The notes under the pieces are model-generated. The model ran no database searches and had not been told where the DNA came from. It saw only the letters and a list, made by a program, of their open reading frames with translations. From Candidatus Omnitrophota bacterium (GTDB taxonomy: Bacteria > Omnitrophota > Gorgyraeia > JABMRG01): DNA of 46,554 nucleotides. Shown here piece after piece: positions 39,270 to 46,554 of this stretch (positions within the stretch are counted from its first letter, which is position 1; each line of letters starts with the position of its first letter). A program made the position numbers and the translations under genes. The stretch covers positions 1-46,554 of the forward strand of contig JAUVHV010000012.1 of NCBI GenBank assembly GCA_030593065.1. Direction: 5' to 3'.

Positions 39270-40586
39270 TCAAAGCACTTCTGCCGCTATCGAGGCCAAT
39301 TCACTTCTTTCACTTTTTACTAAGGTTATATGCCCGAACATGGGCTGGTTTTTCATCTTTTCAACACAGTATGTAAGCCCATTACTCGAGGAATCAAGAT
39401 ATGGGCTATCTATCTGGTAAGGGTCTCCAGTAAGAACCATCTTCGCGTAGTTTCCCGTTCTTGTTATAATAGTCTTTATCTCGTGTGGTGTGAGATTTTG
39501 AGCCTCATCAATGATAATAAACTGTTTCGGTATACTCCTTCCACGCATATATGTAAGCGCCTCTAACTGTAAAAGCCCTGTATCCAGAAGATCCTTCACT
39601 GTCTTGAACTTTCCACGCTGTTTTTTTCTATTCATAGTCAGGATATACTCAAGATTATCAAATATAGGCTCCATCCAGCTTTCAAGCTTCTCCTCCTTTG
39701 TTCCGGGCAGGTAACCAATGTCTCTGCCCAGCGGCATTATTGGCCGTGATATAAGAAGCTTGTCGTATGACACATCATGTAAAACCTTCTTTAGGCCCGC
39801 GGCTAAAGCAAGGAGTGTCTTCCCTGTGCCTGCCTGGCCTACGAGCGTAACTAGGCGTATACTATCGTCACACAAAAGTTCCTGTGCCATTACCTGCTCT
39901 TTATTGCGCGGCTTAACACCCCAGATCTCCTTGCCACCATATTTCAACTGCATGAGCCGCTTTTTTTCATAATCATAACGCGCTAAGGCAGTATGTTTTT
40001 TATCGGACTTATCACACAGTAAAGCAAATTCATTTGGTTCATAAGCTATGGCACCGGCGGGTTTAAGCGTCTTTTTTGTATAAAAACTGTCGATCGCCTC
40101 TCTTGAAAGGTCAACCTTTTTCCAGCCTGCATATAGTTTATCAAAGTTAACCTTCCCCTTTTCAAAATCCATTGTCTTAAGGCCTATAGCATCGGCTTTG
40201 ACTCTGGCATTTATATCCTTGGAAACAAATATGACTTCTGACTCTCCCTTTTGCAGAATATAGGCGGTCATCAGTATCCTGTTATCAACAATACCAATAG
40301 AGAGTCCAAGTTCACTTGCTTCAGACATGTCAATATTCGTGATAATCCTTATCTTACCGCCGCTTTCAGTTGCTACGCCATTACCTAGCTTACCTTTTCT
40401 GCGAAAATTATCGAGCATTCTTATAACCTCTCGCGCATTACGCCCCTTTTCATCATTGTCTTTCTTGAACACGTCTAACTCTTCGAGCACTTCGATAGGC
40501 AAGACTACTTCGTTATCCGCAAATGATGTGAGCGCGGTGGAATTATGGATAAGCACGTTTGTGTCTAATATAAAAATTTTAGGCAT
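39270..40586 (-). CDS. PIN-PhoH2 family ATPase/ribonuclease
   Basis: 438 residues with two domains. A PIN nuclease domain (1-130) has Asp8 in FILDTNVLIHNS, Glu in EVLEELDVFK and VDNRILMTA. A PhoH-type P-loop ATPase (about 220-438) has Walker A GQAGTGKT at 250-257, then LISRPIMPLGRDIGYLPGT, and Walker B FIIIDEAQNL. This order defines PhoH2, for which RNA unwinding and cleavage has been reported in mycobacteria. No antitoxin-like small gene (PhoAT) precedes it; it overlaps the GT4 gene by 8 bp. Confidence 0.93.
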   Translation of the reverse strand: MPKIFILDTNVLIHNSTALTSFADNEVVLPIEVLEELDVFKKDNDEKGRNAREVIRMLDNFRRKGKLGNGVATESGGKIRIITNIDMSEASELGLSIGIVDNRILMTAYILQKGESEVIFVSKDINARVKADAIGLKTMDFEKGKVNFDKLYAGWKKVDLSREAIDSFYTKKTLKPAGAIAYEPNEFALLCDKSDKKHTALARYDYEKKRLMQLKYGGKEIWGVKPRNKEQVMAQELLCDDSIRLVTLVGQAGTGKTLLALAAGLKKVLHDVSYDKLLISRPIMPLGRDIGYLPGTKEEKLESWMEPIFDNLEYILTMNRKKQRGKFKTVKDLLDTGLLQLEALTYMRGRSIPKQFIIIDEAQNLTPHEIKTIITRTGNYAKMVLTGDPYQIDSPYLDSSSNGLTYCVEKMKNQPMFGHITLVKSERSELASIAAEVL

Positions 40587-41757
40587 TCTTTATGACCTTT
40601 TCATAGACTTTTAATGTATTCTTCGTCATTATCTCTTTTGTAAAACCGTTCTCAACAATCTCTTTCCCTGTGTAGCCAAGCCTCTCTCTCAAGCGGTCAT
40701 TTAATAAAATTTGCACGATCCTTGACCCGAGGGCTTCATAATCTCTTACATTTACAACAAAACCGTTTACTCCGTCTCTTATAACTTCGGGCATACCGCC
40801 TGAGTTGGTTACTATTATAGGTTTTGCTGATGCCAAAGATTCAAGCATTGTAAGGCCGAAAGGTTCGGAATTGGATGAAGGATATATACATACATCTGAA
40901 ATCGCGTAGAGAGATCTCATCTCATCAAGTGTGTAGACATTGATAAAAGTACTGTCTTTTAAACCAAAGACATCTATCAGGTAAAGTATATAAGCAATGT
41001 CTTTCTGCTGGCTCGTATCCCAATCAATTATATTTTCTGTGCCGGCAAGAACAAGTATGGCATCAGGAACAACCTCTTTTACATATTTCATTGCCTTAAC
41101 ACTGACATCACACCCCTTCGCAAGGCCCATTCTGGCAGGATGAAATACAACCCTCCTGCCGTTTAGCTGCGCGTATTTACTGGTTATGTTTTTTTTGCTA
41201 TGTGGATAAAATTTGTTTGTGTCAATACCATGGTACACCACTGTTACTTTTTTATCATCATAACCGATTCCCATTATCTCAAGCTTGATATAATGGCTTA
41301 CAGCGATTATATGGCTCCAATTGATATTTGCTGTAAGGTCAAGAAAAAGAGCACTGTCCCACGCATTATGCGCGGTAAGGATAAGGGGTATACCCTTTTC
41401 CTTTGACAAGGAACCGAGTACAGTCGCATGAGGCTTGCTAAAATAGTTCATGTTATGGACATGGATAATATCCGGCCTTACTCTGTTTATAAAATTTCTA
41501 CAGACCTTTTCAAACTCATCCTCAATACCCACAAGGCCTCTCTTTCCAAGCCAGTTAAGATCCATAATCGGAGTACGGAAAATTTTTACGCGCCTATACT
41601 CTTCTTCCTCTGGTGAGCCTTCAACGGAACCTGTTAAAAGCGATACAGAATGGCCCTTTCTGGCAAGTTCAGGCATCAATATAGTCAGGTGGGTCTCCAC
41701 ACCTCCAATTATAGGCGGAAACCCCCAATGCATCTGCGCAATATTAATCTTTTTCAT
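40579..41757 (-). CDS. GT4-family glycosyltransferase (GT-B fold)
   Basis: Sugar transfer to a lipid, glycan or small molecule. 392 residues. The acceptor domain opens with MHWGFPPIIGGVETHLTIL (Gly-loop) and has IIHVHNMNYFSKPHA. The donor domain has VFHPARMGLAKGCDVSVKAM and the E-x7-E motif in YPSSNSEPFGLTMLESLASA followed by SGGMPEVI. The pattern is typical of GT4 enzymes that use nucleotide sugars or ADP/UDP-glucose. It shows no membrane segment. It lies between lemA and the PhoH2 gene with tight spacing, so the substrate cannot be inferred from neighbours. Confidence 0.9.
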   Translation of the reverse strand: MKKINIAQMHWGFPPIIGGVETHLTILMPELARKGHSVSLLTGSVEGSPEEEEYRRVKIFRTPIMDLNWLGKRGLVGIEDEFEKVCRNFINRVRPDIIHVHNMNYFSKPHATVLGSLSKEKGIPLILTAHNAWDSALFLDLTANINWSHIIAVSHYIKLEIMGIGYDDKKVTVVYHGIDTNKFYPHSKKNITSKYAQLNGRRVVFHPARMGLAKGCDVSVKAMKYVKEVVPDAILVLAGTENIIDWDTSQQKDIAYILYLIDVFGLKDSTFINVYTLDEMRSLYAISDVCIYPSSNSEPFGLTMLESLASAKPIIVTNSGGMPEVIRDGVNGFVVNVRDYEALGSRIVQILLNDRLRERLGYTGKEIVENGFTKEIMTKNTLKVYEKVIKNA

Positions 41758-41765
41758 CTTTTTAT

Positions 41766-42338
41766 TTAAAACCCTACCTTTGGTACTGCCTTTGCCGCCG
41801 CGTCGACCTCAAAGTATTCTTCAGGACTGTTTATACCCCTTAAGGTAGCGAAGATACTACCTGCTATGGTACGTATATAGCTGTTATATGTCTGTACTGC
41901 TCGGTTATACCTGTTGCGCTCAACAGCGATACGGTTCTCAGTGCCTTCAAGCTGTGCCTGCAAGCTTAAAAAATTCTGATTTGCCTTGAGCTGCGGATAA
42001 TTTTCAGCGACAAGAAGAAGCCTCGACAACATACCACCCATGCCTTCTGCTGCCTTCATTTTACTCCCCCTGGTATCCGCGCCTGCCCATTGGCTGCGCA
42101 ATCTTGTCACTTCTGTAAAAAGGCCTTTTTCATGGGCTGCGTAACCCTTGACCGTGCTTACAAGATTTGGGATAAGGTCATTACGCCTCTGGAGCTGATT
42201 TTCAACCTGGCTCCATGCCGCGTCGACACTTTCATCAAGAATTACTACGCGGTTTAAACCGCCTATAAGCCAACCTCCGAGCATTAAAACAATTAAACCT
42301 ATAACAATCAAGATTACCCATACTGGTTTCATTTGCAC
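41766..42338 (-). CDS. lemA: LemA family membrane protein
   Basis: 190 residues: one N-terminal membrane helix (about 7-28), then a long four-helix cytosolic or periplasmic part. Family motifs VDAAWSQVENQLQRRNDLIP (about 38-57), NLVSTVKGYAAHEKGLF and YPQLKANQNFLSLQAQLEGT with VERNRYNRAVQTYN are complete. Function is unknown; LemA genes commonly neighbour TPM-domain (YgcG) genes, as here. The ATG has GGAGGGTG upstream. Confidence 0.95.
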   Translation of the reverse strand: MQMKPVWVILIVIGLIVLMLGGWLIGGLNRVVILDESVDAAWSQVENQLQRRNDLIPNLVSTVKGYAAHEKGLFTEVTRLRSQWAGADTRGSKMKAAEGMGGMLSRLLLVAENYPQLKANQNFLSLQAQLEGTENRIAVERNRYNRAVQTYNSYIRTIAGSIFATLRGINSPEEYFEVDAAAKAVPKVGF

Positions 42339-42431
42339 CCTCCTTCAATAAGTTCCTTTTGTTTCGTTCTGCTCTCTGGTTATATTTGATATTATAGCAG
42401 TGGGGCTTACCCCATCCCGATAATTAATAAC

Positions 42432-43205
42432 TTACCATCCTCCTGAAGCACCGCCGCCGCCCGAAAAACCACCGCCGAAACCACCGAACCCACCGCCGAA
42501 ACCACCGCTGGATCCGCCAACGCCTGAACCATACCAGTAACCGCCTCGCCGCCTGCCGGTTGGCCCCAGTATCCAGAAAAACAAGAGGCCTGAACGCATA
42601 CCAAACATCAATATAAATAGAATAAGATATGCAATCGCTTTACCCGCCTGGTTCTTCTTTTCCGGCACAACGGCCCTGGGTATATCTTCACCAAGGATTA
42701 AATTGACATTATACTCCTTTGCTATGAGTTCAGCAACCGCGATTGTTCCTAATATAAGGCCTGTTTGAAAATCTCCCTGTTTAAAAGCAGGTACCATAAC
42801 CTGATAGACTATTTGACTGCAGATAGCATCCGGCAGAGCGCCCTCAAGGCCATAACCTGTTTCAATTCTTACTTTTTTATCATTGACTGCCATAAGGATG
42901 AGTAGGCCGTTATCCTTGTCTTTTGAGCCAATTCCCCATTTCTTAAAAAGTCTGACAGCATACTCTTCCAGTACTGAAGGCGAGGTGGTCGCAACCGTAA
43001 CTACCGCAATCTGCGCTGTAGTCTTCTCTTCTACCTGGCGGCAGATGGAATCTATTGCAGCAACAGTCTTGGTATCTAGTATTGCCGCGAAATCATTAGT
43101 ATATCCACGGTAATTAGGAAAGATTAGATCATCTGCCTGCAATAGAAACGGAAAAATTAATAGCAGCGCAAAGATAAAAAATCCGGATATAAATTTTTTG
43201 ATCAT
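42432..43205 (-). CDS. TPM-domain membrane protein with Gly-rich tail (YgcG-like)
   Basis: 257 residues. Signal peptide MIKKFISGFFIFALLLIFPF, TPM domain (about 28-150; FAAILDTKTVAAIDSICRQV, TAQIAVVTVATT, DNGLLILMAVNDKKVRIETG), one membrane helix (about 190-212), and a Gly/Ser-rich C-terminus (GGFGGGFGGFGGGFSGGGG). Domain order and tail match YgcG, the usual partner of LemA. Reported roles of TPM proteins include photosystem repair in plants and phosphatase-like activity, but bacterial function is unclear. I use ATG at 43203-43205; an upstream TTG would extend into the previous gene. Confidence 0.88.
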   Translation of the reverse strand: MIKKFISGFFIFALLLIFPFLLQADDLIFPNYRGYTNDFAAILDTKTVAAIDSICRQVEEKTTAQIAVVTVATTSPSVLEEYAVRLFKKWGIGSKDKDNGLLILMAVNDKKVRIETGYGLEGALPDAICSQIVYQVMVPAFKQGDFQTGLILGTIAVAELIAKEYNVNLILGEDIPRAVVPEKKNQAGKAIAYLILFILMFGMRSGLLFFWILGPTGRRRGGYWYGSGVGGSSGGFGGGFGGFGGGFSGGGGASGGW

Positions 43206-43209
43206 AATT

Positions 43210-43953
43210 TTAAAGCTTATCTGCAATTACAGCAAGTTTTTCAATCTGTTCAATGTAGCGCGCCAAAAAAATCTCTATATCCTGGCCGCCTATCTTTTCA
43301 TTATTTCTTCTATCTTCCAGTATGGCCTTAAAGACCTCTGTATCGATCCCGAATGTTTCTGATAGCACTTTAAGGATCTCTTGCTTATCCTGCTTAAGCG
43401 TAATACCTTTAAGCATCAAAAGCCCTCTGAATACCGGAAAGAGTGAACCGAGAGACTCTTTTATCAATGCTTCTAAGCCTCTCTTTCTTAGGCCTATCTC
43501 AAGATATGCCTGCCGTATTCTAATAAGCTTACCCTTAAGCTGCTGCTCGCATATAAAACGAATATGATTAGGCTCTATGGCCAGGTCTTCAAGAATATCC
43601 TCGCCGTATATCAGGATGTGGTTTTCCTTCATCTGGCTAAATTCAATAGGGAAGGTGTCCCCTGATGTTAATATATGCTCCTTTGTAAGAAAAAGTGGCG
43701 CTACTATTTTCTGCCTGATACCTTTGTTAATAATGTGGAGGCTTCCCTTCAATTCATTAAGGCCTAATTCCTTAAATATTATCGCGCTGTTGATATCTGA
43801 AACACCTTTTATATAATCCGCGCCGCAGGCACTCCCGTAAATAAAAATCGAAATTATAGAACCGTTATGGGCCTTCAGCATCTGCTTCATGTAGGGTGTG
43901 ACCTTTTTAGCGGCGTCTTTTGTAAGCTTTTCAAGATTTACTAAACTCTCCAT
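43210..43953 (-). CDS. Nucleotidyltransferase-fold protein of unknown function
   Basis: 247 residues, soluble. Motif SIFIYGSACGADYIKGVSDI (about 36-55) has the G-S and D-x-N spacing of the polymerase-beta-type nucleotidyltransferase superfamily, although the second acidic residue of the D-x-D is Asn (SDIN), which may weaken metal binding. The C-terminal half is helical with Lys/Glu. ATG at 43951-43953 is chosen because TAAGGAG lies 6 bases upstream; an in-frame start at 44004 would have no ribosome site. It precedes ygcG by 4 bp, so the three genes NT-ygcG-lemA form one unit. Function unknown. Confidence 0.75.
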   Translation of the reverse strand: MESLVNLEKLTKDAAKKVTPYMKQMLKAHNGSIISIFIYGSACGADYIKGVSDINSAIIFKELGLNELKGSLHIINKGIRQKIVAPLFLTKEHILTSGDTFPIEFSQMKENHILIYGEDILEDLAIEPNHIRFICEQQLKGKLIRIRQAYLEIGLRKRGLEALIKESLGSLFPVFRGLLMLKGITLKQDKQEILKVLSETFGIDTEVFKAILEDRRNNEKIGGQDIEIFLARYIEQIEKLAVIADKL

Positions 43954-43992
43954 ATGGCTCTCCTTATTTAACAACATCGTATTTAAACTATT

Positions 43993-44021
43993 ATTATATA
44001 TCAAATGAAACCCAAGCTCAA
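43993..44021 (-). promoter_or_regulatory. Promoter of the nucleotidyltransferase-ygcG-lemA unit
   Basis: Minus-strand TTGAGC (44016-44021), 17-bp spacer, TATAAT (43993-43998), in the gap after the GlcD-like gene. Confidence 0.6.
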
Positions 44022-44036
44022 GAAAAATAAAAACAT

Positions 44037-45518
44037 CTATATTAAAAGTTCTTTGGGAAAAAGATTATCCAAACCGAGAATCGAGTAAGGATCGAGCTGT
44101 TTTTTTAATCTTACCATTTCTGATACGCCTTCTTCTCCATAGAGCATCTCAAGATATTTATGCTTTGTTTTTCCGATACCGTGTTCTGCTGATGGCGTTC
44201 CACCAAGCGAAATAGCCTTCTTTACAAGTATCTCATACACCTCTGTCGCTCTCTTGTGCTCTGCTTCATCTTTTGGGAGTATATTCACATGCATGTGCGA
44301 TTCACCAATATGGCCGAATATCAGATAACTTAAATTCGCCTCGGTCAGAGTCGAATTGTAGTAACCGAGCATTAAGCTCAGGTCCTTGCATTCTACGGCA
44401 ATATCCGTACCTACTTTTGAAAAATTATTTTTCTTAAGATACTCATTAACCATATCCGGCAGATCATGCCTTATCTCGGCAAGCTTCTCTTTATCCTTCG
44501 CTGTCTGAGCAAACCACGTGTTCGCAGGCTCGCTATGGCATTTCGTTATAAGAGCTACCCAGCTATCTATAATGCCACTCTCCGTGCCGTTAGAAAACTC
44601 CTGCTCAAAATATACAGCTGCCTTCGCGTTTGGGGGTATATTCTTATGCTTTCGGCTTAAAAACTCTAAAGCGTGCCGATCCATGTATTCCAATGATAAC
44701 GCGTCGATGGCATTCAAGTGATCTGCGCCCTTCTCTTTCGCGTTATAAACAAATTCTACAGCGTCTTTCTCATCACTAAAAAATGCGTAACAGGCCAGTA
44801 TCCCTTCAGGCTTGTTTAAGAGCCTCAACTTAATCTCTGAGATAACGCCTAATGTCCCTTCCCCTCCTATAAAAAGATCTACAGCATCCATATCGTCTTT
44901 AACATAATACCCTGACGCGTTTTTGACTTTAGGCATTACATATTCAGGTAGTTTCAAAGTAATTGTCTTACCTGAGACAGTGGCAAGCTTCAGCTGCCTC
45001 TTCTTCGCGATATATTTACCTCTCTCAAGTTCTAAAATCTCACCATCAGCCAAGAGCACTCTTAGCCCTAAGACAAAATCTCTTATTGTGCCGTATTTAA
45101 AGCTTCCCGCGCCAGAAGCGGATGTAGCCGCGTTACCCCCTATAAATGATGTCTTCTCTGTTGGCCCGGGAGGATAAAAAAACCCCTTGCTTTGAGCAAG
45201 GCCTAAAAGATCCTCCAAAACAACGCCAGCCCCTACAAGGGTTTCAGCCCCTCCATTTTTAAGGGGTTTTATGTATTTTATTCTGTTTAACTTTGCCAGC
45301 GATATAACTTTTCCACCAAAAGGTATCCTGCCGCCTGTTACGCCTGTTCCTGCTCCGGAGATTGTAACAGGTATTCCTGCCTTTGAACAATCTACCAGCG
45401 CGCTACTCAGCTCTTCTTCTGTCTCTGGAAACATTACCTCATCACAGAAGCCACCTTTTATATTAGAGTAGTCTTCAAGGAACGAATTGATAATATCAGG
45501 ATCATTTTTTATAAGCAT
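44037..45518 (-). CDS. FAD-binding oxidase, GlcD / D-lactate dehydrogenase type
   Basis: Oxidises a 2-hydroxy acid such as glycolate or D-lactate. 493 residues. The PCMH-type FAD domain spans about 20-210 (EEELSSALVDCSKAGIPVTI, GAGTGVTGGRIPFGG, FYPPGPTEKTSFIGGNAATSA, GASGYYVKDDM-like NASGYYVKDDMDAVDL). The substrate domain ends with YLIFGHIGESHMHVNILPK and EHGIGKTK, both with the usual metal/FAD histidines. No membrane segment. GlcE, GlcF or an electron-transfer partner is not adjacent, so the acceptor is unknown. A promoter and a terminator-bearing leader precede it (45539-45648). The ribosome site is weak (TAGGTAG). Confidence 0.93.
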   Translation of the reverse strand: MLIKNDPDIINSFLEDYSNIKGGFCDEVMFPETEEELSSALVDCSKAGIPVTISGAGTGVTGGRIPFGGKVISLAKLNRIKYIKPLKNGGAETLVGAGVVLEDLLGLAQSKGFFYPPGPTEKTSFIGGNAATSASGAGSFKYGTIRDFVLGLRVLLADGEILELERGKYIAKKRQLKLATVSGKTITLKLPEYVMPKVKNASGYYVKDDMDAVDLFIGGEGTLGVISEIKLRLLNKPEGILACYAFFSDEKDAVEFVYNAKEKGADHLNAIDALSLEYMDRHALEFLSRKHKNIPPNAKAAVYFEQEFSNGTESGIIDSWVALITKCHSEPANTWFAQTAKDKEKLAEIRHDLPDMVNEYLKKNNFSKVGTDIAVECKDLSLMLGYYNSTLTEANLSYLIFGHIGESHMHVNILPKDEAEHKRATEVYEILVKKAISLGGTPSAEHGIGKTKHKYLEMLYGEEGVSEMVRLKKQLDPYSILGLDNLFPKELLI

Positions 45519-45538
45519 AGCTACCTAATGCTGCCCAT

Positions 45539-45595
45539 AAAAAAGAGCCCATCGGAAAAGAAAAATCTATTACCAACGGGCCCTTCTCGGTGGGC
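45539..45595 (-). terminator. Terminator-like hairpin in the leader of the GlcD-like gene, with an overlapping second hairpin
   Basis: Minus-strand GCCCGTTGG (45573-45581) pairs with CCGATGGGC (45547-45555), two of nine pairs being G-U, followed by CTTTTTT-type T-run (45539-45546). A competing upstream hairpin GCCC-ACCGAGAA-GGGC (45580-45595) shares bases with the first arm. The structure lies after a promoter and 21 bp before the start codon, so it may attenuate the gene; it could also simply end the methyltransferase transcript. Confidence 0.7.
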
Positions 45596-45619
45596 AATAT
45601 AATCTTTATTACATTGAAA

Positions 45620-45648
45620 AATATAGCATATTTCCAATAATAATGCAA
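45620..45648 (-). promoter_or_regulatory. Promoter for the GlcD-like gene
   Basis: Minus-strand TTGCAT (45643-45648), 17-bp spacer, TATATT (45620-45625). Predicted start near 45613 gives a leader of about 95 nt that contains the terminator-like hairpin. Confidence 0.65.
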
Positions 45649-45736
45649 GCAAAAAATTAAAAAACCCTCTGTTCTCGCAGCTATCTTATTCCGCTATAAA
45701 AATGAGGATGTGCCGCTGTTAAAGTTCAAAGGCAGT

Positions 45737-46554
45737 TTATGCAGCAGCTAATATATAATTGTAGTGTTTTAGGGATTTTGAAAAAGAGGTTTGCTCTGTA
45801 TGCAATTTGTTTTCTACTATACTTTTTTTAGTACCTATATATAGACATACATCATGATAAACATGAGAGTTTTTAGATTTTGCCTGCTTAACAGATGCAA
45901 ACTCTGTTCCATCTTCAGTTTTAAATTTATAACCTGTAATTCTCTCGATGAGTTCCATGTGTTTCCATGTAACACCCCCTCTTCTTATAGGAACCCCTTG
46001 TAGAGTTACAACCCTGACATCGAACCCAGCTTCTTTATATATTTTACGAATTTTTTTCTCACCTAAAAAAGCAAAAGCTACGATAATTATTTTTCCCTCA
46101 TCTGCTAATATATCTCTTCCCTCTCTTATAATTCTTGTAATAATTCCCAGCCCATCTGTATGTTCATTCTCTTTGCCGAACAAATAATCATAATTCTCGT
46201 ATATTTCAGCTTCAGAATCTCCTCCTATATCTTCTCTATAGGCAGGCATTTGAGGTGGATTTGAAACAATAAGCTTAACCTCTCGCGACAGTGTAATTTC
46301 ATCAAAAATCTTTTTTGCCGCCCCTATTTTTAATTTGTCATAAAGATCACTTACAAAGCCTATAACATATTCATCAAGGTTATGCTCCCGAGCTGCTTTT
46401 AATGTTTCATGAACAGCCTCATTGTTAACATCTAAGGCGACTATTTTCCAATCCCTATCATTGCTTTTCGCAATATGCGCTAATTGCATTGAATGTGTGC
46501 CTGCACCACAACCAACATCTATCGCTACAGAATGATCTGAAAGTATATCCGCAG
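45737..46554 (-). CDS. Class I SAM-dependent methyltransferase (HemK/N6-type NPP motif), 5' part cut off
   Basis: The frame stays open past base 46554, so the N-terminus is outside the window. The SAM-binding motif VAIDVGCGAGTHSMQLA is seen just upstream of an internal Met at 46489, then VALDVNNEAV (acidic SAM ribose ligand) and SNPPQMP, the catalytic NPP[YFQ]-type loop of N- and HemK-like methyltransferases. The C-terminal 60 residues are polar and end in a run YNYILAAA. Substrate unknown. Codon choice is more AT-rich than the neighbours by eye, hinting at transfer. It precedes a 218-bp gap. Confidence 0.82.
   Translation of the reverse strand, partial: ADILSDHSVAIDVGCGAGTHSMQLAHIAKSNDRDWKIVALDVNNEAVHETLKAAREHNLDEYVIGFVSDLYDKLKIGAAKKIFDEITLSREVKLIVSNPPQMPAYREDIGGDSEAEIYENYDYLFGKENEHTDGLGIITRIIREGRDILADEGKIIIVAFAFLGEKKIRKIYKEAGFDVRVVTLQGVPIRRGGVTWKHMELIERITGYKFKTEDGTEFASVKQAKSKNSHVYHDVCLYIGTKKSIVENKLHTEQTSFSKSLKHYNYILAAA

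Noticed and set aside
39270-40586. Toxin-antitoxin system based on the PIN domain
   Set aside because: The PIN domain is part of a full PhoH2 protein and no small antitoxin-like gene precedes it; the upstream gene is a glycosyltransferase.
1-46554. Plus-strand genes
   Set aside because: All plus-strand open frames lie opposite well-supported minus-strand genes, have no ribosome sites and read as low-complexity mirror sequence.

Overview
The window is a gene-dense piece of a bacterial chromosome with about 40% G+C by eye. It holds about 48 protein genes, and every one of them reads on the minus strand. Gaps are short, many neighbours overlap by 1-8 bp, and strong GGAGG-type ribosome sites and sigma70-like promoters (TTGACA or TTGCAT with 15-17 bp spacers) are common. 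Signal peptides, a lipobox, a predicted outer-membrane barrel, two AsmA-like proteins and HflKC suggest a diderm (Gram-negative type) cell. The mix of AsmA/DUF748-like proteins, AmrS, GH65, PEGA proteins and a monogalactosyl-diacylglycerol-synthase-like transferase reminds me of Candidatus Omnitrophota or related lineages. That placement is an inference from gene content only. I saw no rRNA, tRNA, CRISPR array, prophage or intact transposase.

Layout in transcription order (high to low coordinate). At 45.7-46.6 kb lies a partial methyltransferase. A promoter and a terminator-bearing leader then precede a GlcD-like FAD oxidase (44.0-45.5 kb). At 37.1-44.0 kb a likely long unit encodes a nucleotidyltransferase-fold protein, a TPM-domain protein, LemA, a GT4 glycosyltransferase, a PIN-PhoH ATPase, glucose-6-phosphate isomerase and an M48 lipoprotein protease. 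After a 324-bp repeat-bearing gap, a sugar-phosphorolysis unit follows at 32.9-36.8 kb: beta-phosphoglucomutase, GH65 phosphorylase, NAD(P)HX epimerase and a cupin, closed by a terminator. Then come a 57-residue basic protein and AmrS (31.6-32.8 kb). A seven-gene operon at 25.9-31.5 kb encodes an unknown protein, nitroreductase, SemiSWEET, Maf, lipid glycosyltransferase, AsmA-like protein and DinB.

At 21.1-25.8 kb a palindrome-controlled unit carries an alanine-dehydrogenase-like enzyme, an ATP-grasp ligase and two ion transporters. A 103-nt hairpin separates it from an iron alcohol dehydrogenase and a surface-polysaccharide group at 15.2-21.0 kb: PEGA protein, QxxRW-type GT2, clan GH-A hydrolase and a small exported protein. 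Below this are a predicted outer-membrane barrel, an AsmA-like protein, a DRE-TIM aldolase, a BaiN-type flavoprotein and a short MscS channel. An exported protein with a nitroreductase, HflKC, a U32 peptidase-family protein, and a thioredoxin/DsbD-like membrane protein follow. The low end carries a 78-residue protein with RlmB and a penicillin-binding-type serine hydrolase, a coiled-coil exported protein, GreA, and a 54-aa/217-aa pair ahead of a partial parvulin PpiC.

Most genes are housekeeping or envelope functions. The least conventional items are the dehydrogenase/ATP-grasp pair behind a 24-bp palindrome, the 34-bp palindromic repeat found once inside a gene and once at a start codon, the long hairpin at 21.03-21.14 kb, the apparently leaderless pgmB transcript, and the attenuator-like leader before the GlcD-like gene.
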